Origin: Arcobacter sp. LA11
Lineage (GTDB): Bacteria > Campylobacterota > Campylobacteria > Campylobacterales > Arcobacteraceae
NCBI RefSeq assembly: GCF_001895145.1
Contig: NZ_BDIR01000013.1
Coordinates: 1-64,000, forward strand
Length of the DNA stretch: 64,000 bases
Direction: 5' to 3'
The position numbers and the translations under genes were made by a program. This document shows, piece by piece, positions 44,174 to 53,793 of the stretch (within the stretch, counting starts at the first letter, position 1; each line of letters begins with the position of its first letter). A model generated the notes under the pieces. The model searched no databases and was not told the DNA's origin. It saw only the letters and a list, made by a program, of their open reading frames with translations.

Positions 44174-45277
44174 TTACTCATTTGGTACTAAAATTGTAAG
44201 TTTACCTTTTTCCTTCATTCCACCAGCTTGAAGTTCAGCATCACTACCATTTCCAAAGAAAAAATCTGCTCTTATTTCACCTTTAATAGCTCCACCAACA
44301 TCAGCAGCAACCATCAACCTATTAATTTTTTCTTGAGATACTGAACTCTTTGTATTAATAAATACAGGCATTCCAAGAGGAATATATCTTCTATCAACAG
44401 CAAGGTTTCTTCCAGCAGTTAATTCTGTTCCCAGTGCTCCTGTTGCACTTTTTTTATTTTCAATAAAGAAAATATAACTTTTGTTTTTGTTTAAAATCTC
44501 TTCTACTCTATGTGGATTCTGTTTTAAATACTTTTTAATCCCTTGTAAGGAAGCTCCAGTTTTCTTTAAAACACCCTCTTTTAAAAGTGCCCTACCAATT
44601 GCAAAATATTTATGTCCATTTTGATTTGCATATCCTACATTTATAGTTTCACCAGTATCTAAAGCAACTTTTCCTGAACCTTGTATTTGTAAAAAGAATA
44701 AATCTATTTCATCATCAACATAAACAATAGGCTCTAAATCTGTTCTCTTATTTAACTGTGCTCTATCATCATATGCAACTATTTTTCCATTTACTAGCTT
44801 TCCTCTTAATCTTCTATATTTTTTTAACTCAGGATAGGCAGCACTTAAATCTATAGGATACATATCTTTTGGTACTTTATAAACAGGGTATTTATATTTT
44901 TCACTTTTAATTCTACTTCCTTGTAATAAAGGTTCGTAATACCCAGTTATTAAACCATTGTTTGTACCATTATTGTTATATAATTCATAGGCAGTAAAAT
45001 TTTCACTAAAAAATTGAGATGGATTTAAAAAACTTTCGGCTTTTAAACAAATATCTTTAAAGAGTTCATATCTTTTTGCTCTTTTACAATCTTTTTTAAA
45101 CACATCAAAAGCTAATGATAAATCATCTTCATAAAAACCTTCAATATCTTTTATATCAACTTTTTTTACCTTTGCTTTAGATATACCTTTTAAAGTTTCT
45201 AATTTAAGAGGTTCCTTTTGAGAACATCCTGTAAATAATATAATAAATAGTATTGTAATAATAGAAAGAGATTTCAT
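44174..45277 (-). CDS. mltA: Membrane-bound lytic murein transglycosylase A (MltA)
   Basis: The enzyme cuts peptidoglycan glycan strands. The ATG at 45277 is chosen because it gives a lipoprotein signal (MKSLSIITILFIILFTGCSQKE); an upstream in-frame ATG at 45319 would add a non-signal stretch. The MltA domain (LITGYYEPLLQGSRIKSEKYKYPVYKVP, FFLQIQGSGKV) is followed by the 3D domain with AGRNLAVDRRYIPLGMPV and the Asp-rich site VAADVGGAIKGEIRADFFFG. It is anchored in the outer membrane facing the periplasm. Confidence 0.93.
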   Translation of the reverse strand: MKSLSIITILFIILFTGCSQKEPLKLETLKGISKAKVKKVDIKDIEGFYEDDLSLAFDVFKKDCKRAKRYELFKDICLKAESFLNPSQFFSENFTAYELYNNNGTNNGLITGYYEPLLQGSRIKSEKYKYPVYKVPKDMYPIDLSAAYPELKKYRRLRGKLVNGKIVAYDDRAQLNKRTDLEPIVYVDDEIDLFFLQIQGSGKVALDTGETINVGYANQNGHKYFAIGRALLKEGVLKKTGASLQGIKKYLKQNPHRVEEILNKNKSYIFFIENKKSATGALGTELTAGRNLAVDRRYIPLGMPVFINTKSSVSQEKINRLMVAADVGGAIKGEIRADFFFGNGSDAELQAGGMKEKGKLTILVPNE

Positions 45278-45374
45278 AATATAATAGTTTCCTTTTAAAA
45301 AATTAAGGAATTGTATCATTAAAAAGTTAATAGGAATTAAATATAAATAAGAAAAAAGTTATTAAAAAAAAGTT

Positions 45375-45656
45375 TTAAGCTTGAGAGTAAACTTCCTTTA
45401 ATCCACAGGCTTTACACCTATATTCAATATCATTTACACCAGAGCAACCGCCACCTTTTAAAAGTTTTGCACTTATTACATCTTGTTTAAATGTTGTTCT
45501 TGTATTTTCATCATAAAAAGTTCTTGTTTTTTCTCCACAAGTGGGACACTCTCCATTATTTAATTTATCAACTCTTGAGTGTTTATTTTTGTAATATAGA
45601 AGTACCGAGAAGATTACTATTAAAAAAGTTAATAGTAAAAAAATTATAGTTTGCAT
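45375..45656 (-). CDS. Small membrane protein with zinc-ribbon
   Basis: A 93-residue protein has one N-terminal membrane helix (residues ~3-22). A ribbon-like domain with two Cys pairs, CPTC (near 38-41) and CKAC (near 81-84), and a Gly-Gly-Cys loop (GGGCSGVNDIEYRC) follows. It lies 11 bases after dnaK on the same strand, so it may be read with the heat-shock operon. The function is unknown. Confidence 0.65.
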   Translation of the reverse strand: MQTIIFLLLTFLIVIFSVLLYYKNKHSRVDKLNNGECPTCGEKTRTFYDENTRTTFKQDVISAKLLKGGGCSGVNDIEYRCKACGLKEVYSQA

Positions 45657-45667
45657 GAAGTAGAGGT

Positions 45668-47563
45668 TTACTCTACTTCTGCATCGATAACATCGTCATC
45701 TTCTTTTTTAGCTTTTTTATTTGGTTGTGCACCAGCAGCACCTGCTTGATCACCACCCTCTTTTTTATACATAGCTTCTGCTAATTTATGAGAAACTTCA
45801 GTTAAAGCTTTTACTTTTTCTTCAATAGCTTCTTTTTCGGCATTTTCATCTTTTAATACTTCTTCTAAAGCTGCAGCTGCATCAACGATTGCTGTTTTTT
45901 CTTCTTCATTTACTGCATCTTCATTTTCTTCTAAAGTCTTTCTAGTTGAATGTAATAAAGCATCAGCTTGGTTTCTTACTTCAATTACTTCTTTTTTCTT
46001 AGCATCTGCTTCTTTATTTGCTTCTGCTTCATTTACCATTTTTTCAATTTCTTCATCAGATAATCCAGATGAACCAGAGATAGTAATTTTATTCTCTTTT
46101 CCAGTACCTTTATCTTTAGCAGATACATTTAAAACACCATTTGCATCAATATCAAATGTTACTTCAATTTGAGGAACACCTCTTGGAGCTGCTGGAATGT
46201 CAGATAATTCAAACATACCTAAAGATTTGTTATCTTTAGCAAATTCTCTTTCACCTTGACCAACGTGAATTGATACTGCTGGTTGATTGTCTTCAGCAGT
46301 TGAGAACACTTGAGACTTTTTAACAGGAATTGTTGTACCTTTTTCAATAAGTTTAGTTAAAACTCCACCTAAAGTCTCAATTCCAAGTGATAAAGGAGTA
46401 ACGTCTAGTAATAATACATCTTTAACATCACCTCTTAAAACACCAGCTTGAACAGCAGCACCAGAAGCAACTACTTCATCAGGGTTAACACCTTTATTTA
46501 AATCTTTTCCAAAGAACTCTCTTACAATTTCATTTGCTTTTGGTAATCTTGTAGATCCACCAACCATAATGATTTCTTCAATTTCACCTTTATCTAATCC
46601 AGCATCTTTTAAAGCAACTTTGATATGGTCTAAAGTTTCAGTAATTAAATCTTCAGTCATAGCTTCAAATTTTGCTCTAGTTAATGATTTAACTAAGTGA
46701 ACAGGACCAGCATTACCCATAGAGATAAATGGTAGGTTGATTTCAGTTGATTCTGCAGAAGATAATTCTTTCTTAGCATTTTCAGCTGCATCTTTTAATC
46801 TTTGAAGAGCCATTTTGTCATTTTTAACATCAAAACCATTTTCAGATTCAAACTCTTCAGCTAACCAATCAATAATTGCGTTATCAAAATCATCTCCACC
46901 TAAGAATGCATTACCATCAGTTGAAAGTACTTCAAATGTTCCATCACCAATTTCAAGAACAGTAACGTCAAATGTACCACCACCTAAATCATATACTAGA
47001 ACTTTTTCTTCACCTTTTTTATCAAGTCCATATGCTAATGAAGCAGCTGTTGGCTCATTGATAATTCTTAATACATTTAAACCAGCAATAGTACCAGCTT
47101 CTTGAGTTGCTTTTCTTTGTGCATCATTGAAGTATGCAGGAACTGTAATTACTGCATCAGTAACTGGGCTTCCTAAATACTCTTCTGCGTCTGCTTTTAA
47201 TTTTCCTAAAATTTTTGCAGAAATTTCTTGTGGAGTATATACTTTATCTCCAATTTCTACTGCTGCTGCACCGCTTCTGTCAACGATTTTATACCCAACT
47301 TTAGACTGTGCTTCTTGAGCATTTTTTTCGTCCATCATAAGACCCATAATTCTTTTAATAGAATAAATTGTTTTTTCTGGGTTTGTAATAGCTTGTCTTT
47401 TTGCAGGATCACCAACTAAAACTTCACCTTTATCAGTGAATGCTACAATTGATGGAGTAGTATTTTTACCCTCTTTATTAGGGATAACTTTAGCTTCTCC
47501 ACCTTCATAAACTGCCATACAAGAGTTTGTTGTACCTAAATCAATACCAATAACTTTACTCAT
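45668..47563 (-). CDS. dnaK: Chaperone DnaK (Hsp70)
   Basis: This ATP-dependent chaperone has 631 residues, normal length. The nucleotide-binding domain starts [21 protein letters not shown] and includes [19 protein letters not shown] and [16 protein letters not shown]. The substrate domain and an acidic C-terminal tail ([11 protein letters not shown]) complete it. It is last of the core hrcA-grpE-dnaK operon, controlled by the CIRCE elements at 49057-49150. Confidence 0.98.
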   Translation of the reverse strand: MSKVIGIDLGTTNSCMAVYEGGEAKVIPNKEGKNTTPSIVAFTDKGEVLVGDPAKRQAITNPEKTIYSIKRIMGLMMDEKNAQEAQSKVGYKIVDRSGAAAVEIGDKVYTPQEISAKILGKLKADAEEYLGSPVTDAVITVPAYFNDAQRKATQEAGTIAGLNVLRIINEPTAASLAYGLDKKGEEKVLVYDLGGGTFDVTVLEIGDGTFEVLSTDGNAFLGGDDFDNAIIDWLAEEFESENGFDVKNDKMALQRLKDAAENAKKELSSAESTEINLPFISMGNAGPVHLVKSLTRAKFEAMTEDLITETLDHIKVALKDAGLDKGEIEEIIMVGGSTRLPKANEIVREFFGKDLNKGVNPDEVVASGAAVQAGVLRGDVKDVLLLDVTPLSLGIETLGGVLTKLIEKGTTIPVKKSQVFSTAEDNQPAVSIHVGQGEREFAKDNKSLGMFELSDIPAAPRGVPQIEVTFDIDANGVLNVSAKDKGTGKENKITISGSSGLSDEEIEKMVNEAEANKEADAKKKEVIEVRNQADALLHSTRKTLEENEDAVNEEEKTAIVDAAAALEEVLKDENAEKEAIEEKVKALTEVSHKLAEAMYKKEGGDQAGAAGAQPNKKAKKEDDDVIDAEVE

Positions 47564-47648
47564 TTTATTCGTCCTTATTAATTTTATTATTATTTTTAAT
47601 TTTTATTAATAGTTTTTTGACATTGCGGTCAAATTCTATTTGTTTAAA

Positions 47649-48233
47649 TTAGTTAGCAATACTAACCATAGATGGACGTAAAAGTCTATCTTTAAACATA
47701 TAACCTTTTTGCATAACTTGCACAATTTCACCAGCATTTTTATCTTCTGAATCAACTTGCATAATTGCATTATGGAAGTTTGGATCAAACTCACCATCAG
47801 TTTCTACAATAGAAATATCATGTTTTTCAAAAGCTGTATAGAAGTTTTTGATTGTTAATTCAACCCCTTCTTTTAACTTAGCTAATAACTCTTCAGCTGG
47901 TAAATCAGCTGATGCTTCTTCTGCTGCAAGTGCCATCTCTAATGTATCAATTGGAGACAGTAAATCTTTTGCAAATTTTTCAGATGCATAATCAATTGCA
48001 TTATACTTCTCTTTTTCTAATCTTTTTTTAATATTTTCAAAATCAGCATGAACTCTAAAATATTTATCTTCTGCTTCTTTTACTTGTGCTTCTAATTGTG
48101 CTATTTTCTCTTCCGCACTTAACTCTTTATTTTCTGAAGCTGATTCTTCAACTACTTCTTCAGTTGTAGTCTCTTCTTGAACTTCTTCATTCTGTTCTAT
48201 TTCTTCATTTAATTCTTCTTTGTTTTCACTCAA
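47649..48233 (-). CDS. grpE: Nucleotide exchange factor GrpE
   Basis: The 194-residue protein has an acidic, Glu-rich N-terminal tail (residues 1-45), a long coiled coil (ELSAEEKIAQLEAQVKEAEDKYFRVHADFENIKKR) and the C-terminal beta domain (GEIVQVMQKGYMFKDRLLRPSMVSIA). It releases ADP from DnaK. It lies 10 bases after hrcA and about 85 bases before dnaK in the same operon. Confidence 0.96.
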   Translation of the reverse strand: MSENKEELNEEIEQNEEVQEETTTEEVVEESASENKELSAEEKIAQLEAQVKEAEDKYFRVHADFENIKKRLEKEKYNAIDYASEKFAKDLLSPIDTLEMALAAEEASADLPAEELLAKLKEGVELTIKNFYTAFEKHDISIVETDGEFDPNFHNAIMQVDSEDKNAGEIVQVMQKGYMFKDRLLRPSMVSIAN

Positions 48234-48243
48234 AGTAATTCTC

Positions 48244-49035
48244 CTAAACCATACTAATTTTATTATAGAAATATTCGTAATCTTTTGATAGTTCGCCTAC
48301 AACTAACATCTTTGTATCTGTATTTCCAACTTTACAGTTGTGACAAATACCAATGTAGCCATTAGGAACGATATTATCAAAATATAAACCTTCTTCAATT
48401 GAGTCTAAAACTTTCCCTTTTAAAAATGAAGTTATACTATCTTCATCAAAGTTATATCTAAGTGCTAAAGAGAAAAACTCTTTTGTATTGTAAATATGAA
48501 AATCTTTATTTTGTAAATGTTGACTAACTTTTTCATAAATTTCAAAAGCTCCAACTTGCTTAGAAATATTTACAATATGTATTAATTCTAAACCAATCAT
48601 GTCACTTAAAAATCTATATAAAGCATCTGTAAACTTTACGGTAATTGCAAATGTAGTAAACTCCAATATCATATATCTATTTTCTACATTTAATATATCT
48701 TTTAAAGTATCAGATTTTTGATCTTGAATAAATACTGATAAACCTATTTCATTAGATAAATACGCAATTGCTTTTTCATCAACAAAATCGAGTTTAAAAT
48801 TTAATTTATTTGCCCAATATTGTTTTAAAGCTTCAGTTGTAGGTGTTCTTCCTGAACTTACATGTTCTTGAGCAAGAAAACCTTCATCCCCTAACTTTTT
48901 AAAGTAACCTCTAATAGTTGCAGGAGAATATGTAATATCATACATAGACTTTAGTTGAGAAGAACCAATAGGTTCTAAATGCTCAATATAAGCTTTAATA
49001 ATTGAATGTAATAAAAACTCTTTTTTGTCAATCAT
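48244..49035 (-). CDS. hrcA: Heat-shock repressor HrcA
   Basis: HrcA binds CIRCE elements and represses the heat-shock operon. The 263 residues match the short form seen in Campylobacterota. The N-terminal winged helix (LEPIGSSQLKSMYDITYSPATIRGYFKKLGDEGFLAQEHVSSGRTPT) is typical of the family. Two CIRCE-like sequences lie directly upstream, so the gene is autoregulated. Confidence 0.93.
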   Translation of the reverse strand: MIDKKEFLLHSIIKAYIEHLEPIGSSQLKSMYDITYSPATIRGYFKKLGDEGFLAQEHVSSGRTPTTEALKQYWANKLNFKLDFVDEKAIAYLSNEIGLSVFIQDQKSDTLKDILNVENRYMILEFTTFAITVKFTDALYRFLSDMIGLELIHIVNISKQVGAFEIYEKVSQHLQNKDFHIYNTKEFFSLALRYNFDEDSITSFLKGKVLDSIEEGLYFDNIVPNGYIGICHNCKVGNTDTKMLVVGELSKDYEYFYNKISMV

Positions 49036-49056
49036 TTCATAATCACTTTTTTGTTT

Positions 49057-49083
49057 TTAGCACTTATAATCTTAAACTGCTAA
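49057..49083 (-). promoter_or_regulatory. CIRCE element 1
   Basis: TTAGCACTT, 9 bases, then AACTGCTAA: the 9-9-9 layout of CIRCE (consensus TTAGCACTC-N9-GAGTGCTAA) with three changes. It lies downstream of the -10 box, between the promoter and hrcA. Confidence 0.85.
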
Positions 49084-49087
49084 AAAT

Positions 49088-49116
49088 ATTATACTATATG
49101 AGTCATCAAATGTCAA
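49088..49116 (-). promoter_or_regulatory. Consensus promoter of hrcA-grpE-dnaK
   Basis: On the minus strand the promoter has TTGACA (49111-49116), 17 bases, then TATAAT (49088-49093), a perfect match to the housekeeping consensus. This is unusual in Campylobacterota, where the -35 box is often weak. The two CIRCE elements flank it on either side. Confidence 0.85.
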
Positions 49117-49123
49117 GTTGTTT

Positions 49124-49150
49124 TTAGCAAAAGAGATATAAAAGTGCTAA
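49124..49150 (-). promoter_or_regulatory. CIRCE element 2
   Basis: TTAGCAAAA, 9 bases, then AAGTGCTAA: again the 9-9-9 CIRCE layout, with a more diverged left arm. It lies just upstream of the -35 box. Confidence 0.7.
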
Positions 49151-49232
49151 TTTACTTTTTTGGCCTTTTTTAATTTATTAATTTCTAACAATTTTAGGAA
49201 TACAATACGACAGAATTTAAAAAGGATTGTAA

Positions 49233-50279
49233 ATGTACGAAAAAATAAACGAACAATTTGCAAGTGATAATTATTCACAAATTTGTCCTGAAGTATTAGA
49301 AAAAATTGTTGAATTAAATCAAGACAATGCACAAGCCTATGGAAATGATTACTATACAAAATATGCAGCAGATAAATTAAGAGAACTCTTCGAAACTGAC
49401 TGTGAAATATTTTTTGTATTTAATGGTACTGCGGCAAACTCTCTTAGTCTTGCAGCCTTGTGTAATTCATACCATAGTATTATCTGTAGTGAAGTTGCTC
49501 ACATAGAAACAGATGAATGTGGTGCACCAGAATTTTTTTCAAATGGTTCAAAACTATTACTTGCAAAAACAGATGATGGGAAGTTAAAACCAGAAGATAT
49601 AGTGCATCTTGCTACAAAAAGGGATGATATTCACTACCCAAAACCAAAAGTAATATCTATCACTCAATCAACAGAATTAGGAACTGTTTATACTATTGAA
49701 GAGTTAAAGGCAATAAAAGAAGTTGCCAATAAACACAATTTACTCATTCAAATGGATGGAGCAAGATTTGCAAATGCTGTTACATCTTTAAATTGTACAC
49801 CAGCAGATATTACTTGGAAAGTGGGTGTTGATGTTCTTTGTTTTTCAGGAACAAAAAATGGTATGGCAATGGGAGAAATTGTTATATTTTTTGATAGAAA
49901 GCTAGCTGTTGATTTTGATTATAGATGTAAACAAGCAGGACAACTTGCTTCTAAAATGAAATTTATCTCAGCACAATGGATTGCTTTATTAGAAAATGAA
50001 TTATGGAAAAGAAATGCAACACATGCAAATAATATGGCTAAATATTTTGAAGAGCAACTCTCTTTTATAAAAAATATTCAAATTAAATTTCCTGTTCAAT
50101 CAAATAGCGTTTTTATAGAAGCACCAGTAAAAATTTTAGAAGAAATAAAAAAGAAAAATTGGATTTTTTATAGTTTTATTGGAGCAGGAGGAGCAAGATT
50201 TGTTTTTTCTTGGAATTCTACAAAAGAAAGAATTGATGAATTTATTCTTGATTTAAAAAATATTTCATCTTTATCTTAA
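49233..50279 (+). CDS. Low-specificity L-threonine aldolase-type PLP enzyme
   Basis: The 348-residue protein belongs to the beta-eliminating lyase/threonine aldolase family, which splits threonine into glycine and acetaldehyde. The PLP-binding block LIQMDGARFANAV, the Lys in FSGTKNGMAMGE and the N-terminal NQDNAQAYGNDYYTK are present. It starts with MYEKINEQFASDNYSQICPEVLEKI, has a ribosome site AAAGGA, and is divergent from the hrcA operon. The exact substrate range is not visible. Confidence 0.9.
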   Translation: MYEKINEQFASDNYSQICPEVLEKIVELNQDNAQAYGNDYYTKYAADKLRELFETDCEIFFVFNGTAANSLSLAALCNSYHSIICSEVAHIETDECGAPEFFSNGSKLLLAKTDDGKLKPEDIVHLATKRDDIHYPKPKVISITQSTELGTVYTIEELKAIKEVANKHNLLIQMDGARFANAVTSLNCTPADITWKVGVDVLCFSGTKNGMAMGEIVIFFDRKLAVDFDYRCKQAGQLASKMKFISAQWIALLENELWKRNATHANNMAKYFEEQLSFIKNIQIKFPVQSNSVFIEAPVKILEEIKKKNWIFYSFIGAGGARFVFSWNSTKERIDEFILDLKNISSLS

Positions 50280-50563
50280 GACCATTTATTAGCTAGTTAT
50301 ATGCTAAAATTTAACTAGCTATAGATACAATAAATAACTAAAAAAAACACTTATACACTAAAAAACTAATCCCAGTATTTAAGTTTTAATAAATTTTTTA
50401 TATGTTAAATTGTCATATAAATTGTAACTTTTATGCAATTTTCATGTAATTTTATAAAACTAATATAATATATTTACTTATATAGTAATTGAAGTATGTT
50501 ACAATATAGTTGTATTATTTTAGATTTATCTAAATTAAACTTAACCAACTTCAAGGAGAAAAT
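50280..50563. other. Gap before the TAXI transporter genes
   Basis: This 284-base AT-rich gap holds a hairpin with arms AGCTAGTTA (50291-50299) and TAACTAGCT (50312-50320) just after the aldolase gene; it lacks a T-run. The right half is likely the promoter and leader of the solute-binding protein gene, which has a strong ribosome site (AAGGAG). Confidence 0.4.
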
Positions 50564-51508
50564 ATGAAAAAAATCGCTAGCGCTGCTTTAATTACGGCAT
50601 TAACTATCCCAGCATTTGCTGCTGAGTTCATTACAATCGGAACAGGAAGTGTAACAGGAACTTACTACCCAACAGGTGGTGCAGTTTGTAGACTTGTAAA
50701 TAAATACAAGAAAGAGACTAAAATTAGATGTTCTGTTGAATCTACTGGTGGTTCTGAATACAATATTAACACTATTAAAAATGGTGAATTAGATTTTGGT
50801 ATTGCTCAATCTGATGTTGTATATAATATGGCTAATGGTCTAAAGAAATACAAAGGTAAACAAGTTAAAAAACTTAGATCTGTTATGGCTATTTACCCTG
50901 AGTTATTTACAGTAGTTACAAGAAAAGAAGCTGGAATTAAATCTATTAAAGATATTAAAGGAAAAAGAATCAATGTTGGTAACCCAGGAAGTGGTCATGC
51001 TTCAACTGCTGCAACATTATTCCCATACTTAGGTATGTCTAAAAAAGACTTAGGATTTGCAGGAGTTCTTAAAGCTGGTGAATCTCCAGATGCATTAAGA
51101 GACAACAAAGTTGATGGTTATTTCTATATGGTAGGACATCCAACTGCAAATATCAAAGATGCTTCAAACTCTGTTGACATAGCAATTACGCCAGTAGTTG
51201 GTCCAGAAGTTGATAAAATGATTAAAGACAACCCATACTTTGCAAAAGCAGATGTACCTGCTGGACTATACAAAGGTATAGATACTCCAGTTTCAACATT
51301 TGGTGTTAAAGCTGTATTAGTAACAAGTACTGATGTAAGTGATAAAGCTGTTTATACTTTAGTTAAAGCTATTTTAGAAAACTTTGACGCATTTAAAAAG
51401 TTACACCCAGCATATGCAAATATTACTAAAGAATCATTACTTGATGGTTTAAGTGCTCCTCAACATGAAGGTGCAAAAAAGTACTTTAAAGAAGCGGGAT
51501 TATTATAA
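50564..51508 (+). CDS. TAXI-family TRAP transporter solute-binding protein
   Basis: The 314-residue periplasmic protein has a signal peptide (MKKIASAALITALTIPAFA) and the TAXI family start FITIGTGSVTGTYYPTGGAVCRLVN. Later motifs include CSVESTGGSEYNINTIKNGELDFGIAQSDV and INVGNPGSGHASTA. It delivers a ligand to the membrane component encoded next; organic acids or amino acids such as glutamate are possible, but the substrate cannot be read. A hairpin after the gene may set the protein in excess over the permease. Confidence 0.93.
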   Translation: MKKIASAALITALTIPAFAAEFITIGTGSVTGTYYPTGGAVCRLVNKYKKETKIRCSVESTGGSEYNINTIKNGELDFGIAQSDVVYNMANGLKKYKGKQVKKLRSVMAIYPELFTVVTRKEAGIKSIKDIKGKRINVGNPGSGHASTAATLFPYLGMSKKDLGFAGVLKAGESPDALRDNKVDGYFYMVGHPTANIKDASNSVDIAITPVVGPEVDKMIKDNPYFAKADVPAGLYKGIDTPVSTFGVKAVLVTSTDVSDKAVYTLVKAILENFDAFKKLHPAYANITKESLLDGLSAPQHEGAKKYFKEAGLL

Positions 51509-51516
51509 TCCAAAAA

Positions 51517-51549
51517 ATTTCAAAGGCATTATGCCTTTGAAATATTTTA
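51517..51549 (+). terminator. Hairpin between the TAXI genes (partial terminator)
   Basis: The arms ATTTCAAAGGCAT (51517-51529) and ATGCCTTTGAAAT (51531-51543) form a perfect 13-bp stem followed by TTTTAT. In binding-protein operons such hairpins often lower downstream expression. Confidence 0.75.
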
Positions 51550-51619
51550 TTATGTGTTAATTATAAAAACAATTAACTAATACATAATAAAATGAATTAA
51601 TCATTTTAAGGAACCTACA

Positions 51620-53743
51620 ATGGCTATTTACGAAGAAAAACCACACACCCTTGACGAACTTGAACAAGAACAGATAGATGAAGCAGAGAATGTCTTAAAT
51701 GAATTAGAAGGACAAAGAGTATTTGGAAAAGAACATTACGAATTTTGGATGATTTCAATCATCGCTCTTTTATGGTCTTTATTTCAATTATATATTGTAA
51801 TTGAACCTACAAACTCTACAATTTCACGTTCTATTCATCTAAGTTTTGCATTAACTCTTGCATTTATGATTTATCCAATGATGAAAAAACCTTACTTTCT
51901 TACTAAAATTAGATGGTTTGGTTATATGTTTGCAGCCATTGGTTTATGTACAGCAGGATATATTGCTTATGCCTTTGAAGAGTTAGCGGAGAGACCTGGT
52001 GATTATACAAACTACGATATTATAATTGCACTTGTTGGTATAGTAATTTTACTTGAAGCAGGAAGAAGAGTTTTAGGTCTTGCACTTTCAATTATTGCTA
52101 TTCTATTTATCTCTTATGACATGCTTGGGCCTTATATGCCTGAACTTATTATCCATAAAGGTGCATCATTAAATAAACTTGCAGGACATATGTTCTTAAC
52201 AACAGAAGGTATTTTTGGTGTTCCACTTGGAGTATCAACTGGATTTGTATTCTTATTTGTACTTTTTGGTTCACTTTTAGATAAAGCAGGTGCTGGTGAG
52301 TATTTTATTAATTTAGCATTTGCAATGCTTGGTAAATTTAGAGGTGGTCCAGCAAAAGCATCAGTTGTTGCATCTGGATTTACTGGAATTATGTCTGGTT
52401 CTTCTATTGCAAATACTGTTACAACAGGAACATTTACAATTCCACTTATGAAAAGAACAGGATTTAGACCAGAGCAAGCAGGAGCAGTTGAAGTTGCAGC
52501 TTCAACCAATGGACAATTAATGCCACCTGTTATGGGAGCAGCAGCTTTTATTATTGCTGAGTTCTTAGGTTTAGCCTATACAGATGTTATCTTTGCAGCA
52601 TTTATTCCTGCTTTTGTTTCATACTTTGCACTATTTTATATTGTTCATCTAGAAGCATTAAAACTTGGTCTTAAAGGAATGAATGATGAAGATTTACCTC
52701 CAAAATGGAAAACATTTATTACTGGTATTCATTATTTAGTCCCTATTTTCTTCCTTCTCTACACCCTTATGGTATTAAGAGAATCTGCAGCAAGTGCTGC
52801 TTTTAATGCAATTATGTTATTGATGTTATTAATGGTTGTTCAACATCCATTTAGAGCTATATTAGCAAAAGAAAAAATGACACGAGACATTATGTTATCT
52901 GGTTTTGTTGATATTCTTGCAGGTATGATTGCAGGTGCACGAAATATGATTCCTATTGCTGTTGCTACTGCATTAGCAGGTATTGTTGTTGGTTCTATTA
53001 CATTAACAGGATTAGGACAAGTATTATTAGATGTTATTGAAACACTGTCAGGTGGAAATATCTTTATAATTCTAATTTTAGCAGGACTTATTTCACTTAT
53101 TTTAGGGATGGGTCTTCCTACAACTGCAAATTATATTGTAATGGCATCATTAACCGCACCAGTAATTTTAATCCTTGCACAAGAGAATGGATATTTAATT
53201 CCAGCTATTGCAGCACACCTATTTGTATTTTACTTTGGTATTCTTGCAGATGATACCCCACCAGTTGGACTGGCTGCATATGCAGCAGCTGGTATTGCAA
53301 AAGCAGATCCAATTAAAACAGGTATTCAAGGATTTAAATATGATATTAGAACAGCAATTCTTCCATTTATGTTCTTCTTCAACCCAGAATTACTATTAAT
53401 TTCAGGAGTTGATGCACTTAATCCAGCTGATCCTAAAGGATGGATTTGGATTACAAATCCACTTGAAATAGCCACAATATTTATTACAGCATTTATTGGA
53501 ATGATGGCATTTTCTTGTTTTACTCAAGGATATTTTATAACAAAAACAAATATTATAGAAAGATTTATATTTTTAGGAGTAGTTCCATTTATGTTCTTAC
53601 CTAAAATAATGGGAGATTATTTTCATCTTCCATCTCACTATTTATCTTATGTTATTGGATTAGGTATCTTTGCACTTATATACCTCATTCAAAAAGCTAA
53701 AATGAAAGCACAAACAGTATCACCAAGTGAAGTAGAGTTATAA
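51620..53743 (+). CDS. TRAP transporter fused 4TM/12TM permease (TAXI type)
   Basis: A 707-residue integral membrane protein joins the small (DctQ-like) and large (DctM-like) TRAP subunits. Residues ~45-165 hold the first helices, and the rest carries DctM motifs such as GFTGIMSGSSIANTVTTGTFTIPLMKRTGF, GLILGMGLPTTANYIVMAS and FGILADDTPPVGLAAYAAAGIAKADP. Ion-gradient-driven uptake is expected. It acts with the solute-binding protein upstream. Confidence 0.93.
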   Translation: MAIYEEKPHTLDELEQEQIDEAENVLNELEGQRVFGKEHYEFWMISIIALLWSLFQLYIVIEPTNSTISRSIHLSFALTLAFMIYPMMKKPYFLTKIRWFGYMFAAIGLCTAGYIAYAFEELAERPGDYTNYDIIIALVGIVILLEAGRRVLGLALSIIAILFISYDMLGPYMPELIIHKGASLNKLAGHMFLTTEGIFGVPLGVSTGFVFLFVLFGSLLDKAGAGEYFINLAFAMLGKFRGGPAKASVVASGFTGIMSGSSIANTVTTGTFTIPLMKRTGFRPEQAGAVEVAASTNGQLMPPVMGAAAFIIAEFLGLAYTDVIFAAFIPAFVSYFALFYIVHLEALKLGLKGMNDEDLPPKWKTFITGIHYLVPIFFLLYTLMVLRESAASAAFNAIMLLMLLMVVQHPFRAILAKEKMTRDIMLSGFVDILAGMIAGARNMIPIAVATALAGIVVGSITLTGLGQVLLDVIETLSGGNIFIILILAGLISLILGMGLPTTANYIVMASLTAPVILILAQENGYLIPAIAAHLFVFYFGILADDTPPVGLAAYAAAGIAKADPIKTGIQGFKYDIRTAILPFMFFFNPELLLISGVDALNPADPKGWIWITNPLEIATIFITAFIGMMAFSCFTQGYFITKTNIIERFIFLGVVPFMFLPKIMGDYFHLPSHYLSYVIGLGIFALIYLIQKAKMKAQTVSPSEVEL

Positions 53744-53766
53744 AAAAGCGCATAATGCGCTTTTTT
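53742..53766 (+). terminator. Terminator of the TAXI operon
   Basis: The arms AAAAAAGCGCAT (53742-53753) and ATGCGCTTTTTT (53755-53766) form a perfect stem with a T-run. Confidence 0.9.
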
Positions 53767-53793
53767 ATTTTATTTAATTTTTAGTCTATATTT

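Noticed and set aside
50291-50320. Terminator for the threonine aldolase gene
   Set aside because: The 9-bp stem is clear but no T-run follows, so it is recorded only as a hairpin in the gap.
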